Source: Bugula neritina (lineage: Eukaryota > Bryozoa > Gymnolaemata > Cheilostomatida > Bugulidae). From it: a stretch of 64,000 nt of DNA. The notes beneath the pieces are model-generated. The model did no database searches. It was not told the origin of the DNA and saw only the letters and a list, made by a program, of their open reading frames with translations. Below, piece by piece: positions 57,604-64,000 of the stretch; within the stretch, counting starts at the first letter, position 1; each line of letters begins with the position of its first letter. The stretch spans positions 33,293,004-33,357,003 of the forward strand of contig OZ037765.1 in NCBI GenBank assembly GCA_964035545.1. Reading direction: 5' to 3'. A program made the translations under genes and the position numbers.

Positions 57604-59141
57604 ATGGCGAACACAGTAAAGGTGAGCAAACAATCTCTTAGTATTTGTTGATAATAATTACATTTGTTCATCTATATACCAAGTTGTCTTTTCTCTTCAG
57701 ATTCATATTCAGCTAATATACTTTGTTTTTATGAATGCAGGATAATGAAGTTCACATCACCTACGAAGATCAAGAAAAAATCAATTGTTTTGCAAGAAAT
57801 AATGCAAAGCTAACTTATCTAAAGGAAGAAATCAAGGAGCTTATCGTTAGTATTCAATAAATTTTTGTGTCGCAAATTGGATTTCTAATAGTTTTAAATT
57901 TTATATTACCTCCTGTCATAAGGTATCTTTGTATCTTTGATTTTGTGATAATTTTTAGAAAGAAAAAGAAAATTATGTTGATGCTGCTGATGAGATTATG
58001 ATGCTAGAAGGAGATGATGACAGTGTTCCATATATGGTATGTTACTGTGTTCCGTATATGGTATGTGTTCCTTATATGGTATGTTACTATGTTCCTTATA
58101 TGGTATGTTACTATGTTCCTTATATGATATGTTACTATGTTCCTTATATGGTATGTTACTATGCTCCTTGTATGGTATGTTACTATGCTTCTTATATGGT
58201 ATGTTACTATGTTCCTTATATGGTATGTTACTATGTTCCTTATATGGTATGTTACTGTGTTCCATATATGGTATGTTACTATGCTCCTTATATGGTATGT
58301 TACTATGCTCCTTATATGATATGTTACTATGTTCCTTAGATGGTATGTGTTCCTTATATGGTATGTTACTATGCTCCTTATATGGTATGTTACTATGTTC
58401 CTTAGATGGTATGTGTTCCTTATATGGTATGTTACTATGCTCCTTATATGGTATGTTACTATGTGTATGTGAGTGTGTTCCTTAGATGGTATGTGTTCCT
58501 TATATAGTATGTTACTGTGTTCCATATATGGTATGTTATTATGCTCCTTATATGGTATGTTACTGTGTTACTTATATGATACGCTACTGTGTTCCTTATA
58601 TGGTCTGTGGCTGTGTGATGTGACTGTGTAATATATGGTAGTCACAACTCACTGCACAATGTATAATTTCAGTAAAGTGTATTGTGTGTGAGTTTGAATT
58701 AATGCTTTTTTTCTCTATGAATAACTTTGTACATATAACACATTTTAGCAGTTTTTTACTGTTAGTATTATGCTCTATAGTTATTTATTTTGATTGCTCG
58801 ATAGATATACTAGTGGAATATATTCTTTATACTTTTATTTTTGTGAAATAACTTAGCAGATATAATATTTACTATCAAACTATAGCATATATTGCCAACA
58901 TGTTATGACAGGTGTTTAAGCAATCCTTATTTTATGGTTTCAGATTGGTGATGCGTTTTTCCCTCAGACTTCAGAGAAAGCGATGGAATACTTAGAGCGG
59001 AGACAGACAGAGATTGGCGAAGAAATGCAAACATTAGAAGATAAGGCCGTCTCAATTAATAAGATTCTTAGTGACTTAAAGGAGCAGCTTTATGCTAAGT
59101 TCGGTGATAACATCAACCTTGAAAATGATGAGGAATTGTAA
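57604..59141 (+). CDS. PFDN4: Prefoldin subunit 4
   Basis: A beta-type subunit of the cytosolic prefoldin hexamer, which captures nascent actin and tubulin and passes them to the CCT chaperonin. Four exons: 57604-57621, 57741-57845, 57959-58036 and 58944-59141, all joined in phase 0, giving 133 residues against about 134 in vertebrates. Landmarks match PFDN4: DNEVHITYEDQEKIN and FARNNAKL in the first coiled coil, DAADEIMML then SVPYMIGDAFF across the exon 3-4 junction (the beta-hairpin turn), and LKEQLYAKFGDNINLENDEE at the end. Exon 1 has only MANTVK. The intron after exon 3 begins with a minisatellite built from that very exon-intron junction. Confidence 0.96.
58024..58612 (+). repeat. 24-bp minisatellite carrying the PFDN4 exon 3 splice donor
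   Basis: About 25 copies of a 24-bp unit (some 18 bp) whose core is CCTTATATG|GTATGTTACTA. The first unit includes the end of PFDN4 exon 3 (CCATATATG) and its donor (GTATGTTACTG). All early units are multiples of three, so the PFDN4 frame stays open through the array as VCYYVPYM-like octapeptides until a TAG at about 58337. Decay increases to the right. Confidence 0.96.
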
Positions 59142-59276
59142 CAAAATGACATATTTTATATTTATATACTGGTCATGCTATATAAATTAACACAATCAAC
59201 TGTATATGCTTTATAATGTGTGTAATGCAGTCTAATGAGACACCACACCAAAGCTGTCCAACTGTTTAGTTCATAT

Positions 59277-63580
<4,304 letters not shown>

Positions 63581-64000
63581 AGTCTGAGCTGACTGCCCGC
63601 ACAATCCTGATACTCTTGATACTCTTACTCTACTATAATACAGGGGAATAGTCCTTGTACCAAACGGCTCTTATCACATCATAAATCAAACTTTTGCTTG
63701 TCTAAACTTTCACACTGATCATAGTCAAAGGCTATGTTCTTATATTAGGGCGTGCTTGTATGAACAGTACACCGACCCGTCTCAACAAGTCCATACATGG
63801 CAATTAGGCTGTTTTATTAGTTACAGCTTTTATAAGGTTTCTAACCTTTAAAATACAAGTTTGAAATAATGGTAGTGAGTTGAAATTCCTAATAAGAAGA
63901 GAGGATTTGAACAGCATTTCATAATACTGCTTTAGCTGTCACAGCTTGAAGTAGTTTATTCTCAATTGGTTAAGTGTGTTGTTTAATTTATATAGTCTTT
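63581..64000 (-). promoter_or_regulatory. Upstream region of the ankyrin gene
   Basis: Minus-strand 5' flank. Repeated ATACTCTTGATACTCTTAC lies 30-50 bp upstream of the ATG at 63580. No TATA or other core element is clear. Confidence 0.3.

Overview
The window is nuclear DNA from an animal. It is AT-rich, has GT-AG introns throughout, and carries recognisable orthologs of a motile-cilium protein (CCDC40), a chromatin-remodeller subunit (INO80D) and a prefoldin subunit (PFDN4), together with exon-shuffled extracellular modules (SEA, LDLRa, MAM, SRCR, trypsin). Many short coding exons, abundant minisatellites, a hAT element, a palindromic MITE and a CR1/Jockey-like LINE fit a non-vertebrate metazoan, probably a marine invertebrate. 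The sequence alone does not settle the phylum. No tRNA, rRNA or CRISPR array was recognised.

Layout. (1) 342-5939 (+): the last five exons of a CCDC40 ortholog, whose introns hold two minisatellites built on its own splice sites. (2) 6429-32891 (+): one 44-exon gene, read here with consistent intron phase at every junction, encoding a type II transmembrane mosaic protein of about 2706 residues. Its order is cytosolic tail, membrane anchor, Thr/Ser stalk, SEA, LDLRa/MAM modules, SRCR, trypsin domain 1, more LDLRa/MAM, a ten-repeat LDLRa run, SRCR and trypsin domain 2. (3) 34476-39682 (-): a five-exon gene for a largely disordered 610-residue protein that I cannot name. (4) 39683-45840: gene-poor DNA with a 1.78-kb hAT element and a 391-bp palindromic MITE. 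(5) 45841-53188 (-): INO80D, eight coding exons, about 888 residues. (6) 54664-56930: a 5'-truncated LINE with a long open reverse-transcriptase frame. (7) 57604-59141 (+): complete PFDN4. (8) 59277-63580 (-): a six-exon ankyrin-repeat gene, tail-to-tail with PFDN4.

How they fit together: the genes are a functional mixture (cilium assembly, cell-surface proteolysis, chromatin, protein folding), with no operon-like logic. Two things stand out. First, tandem arrays sit against splice sites. In CCDC40 (donor and acceptor), in PFDN4 (donor) and in the protease gene (one acceptor) the repeated unit itself includes or matches the exon-intron junction, so authentic splice signals are followed or preceded by roughly ten to over a hundred copies. 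Second, the mosaic protein has two protease domains with intact catalytic triads but non-trypsin S1 pockets (Arg and Ser at position 189) and activation sites with Tyr instead of Arg/Lys.
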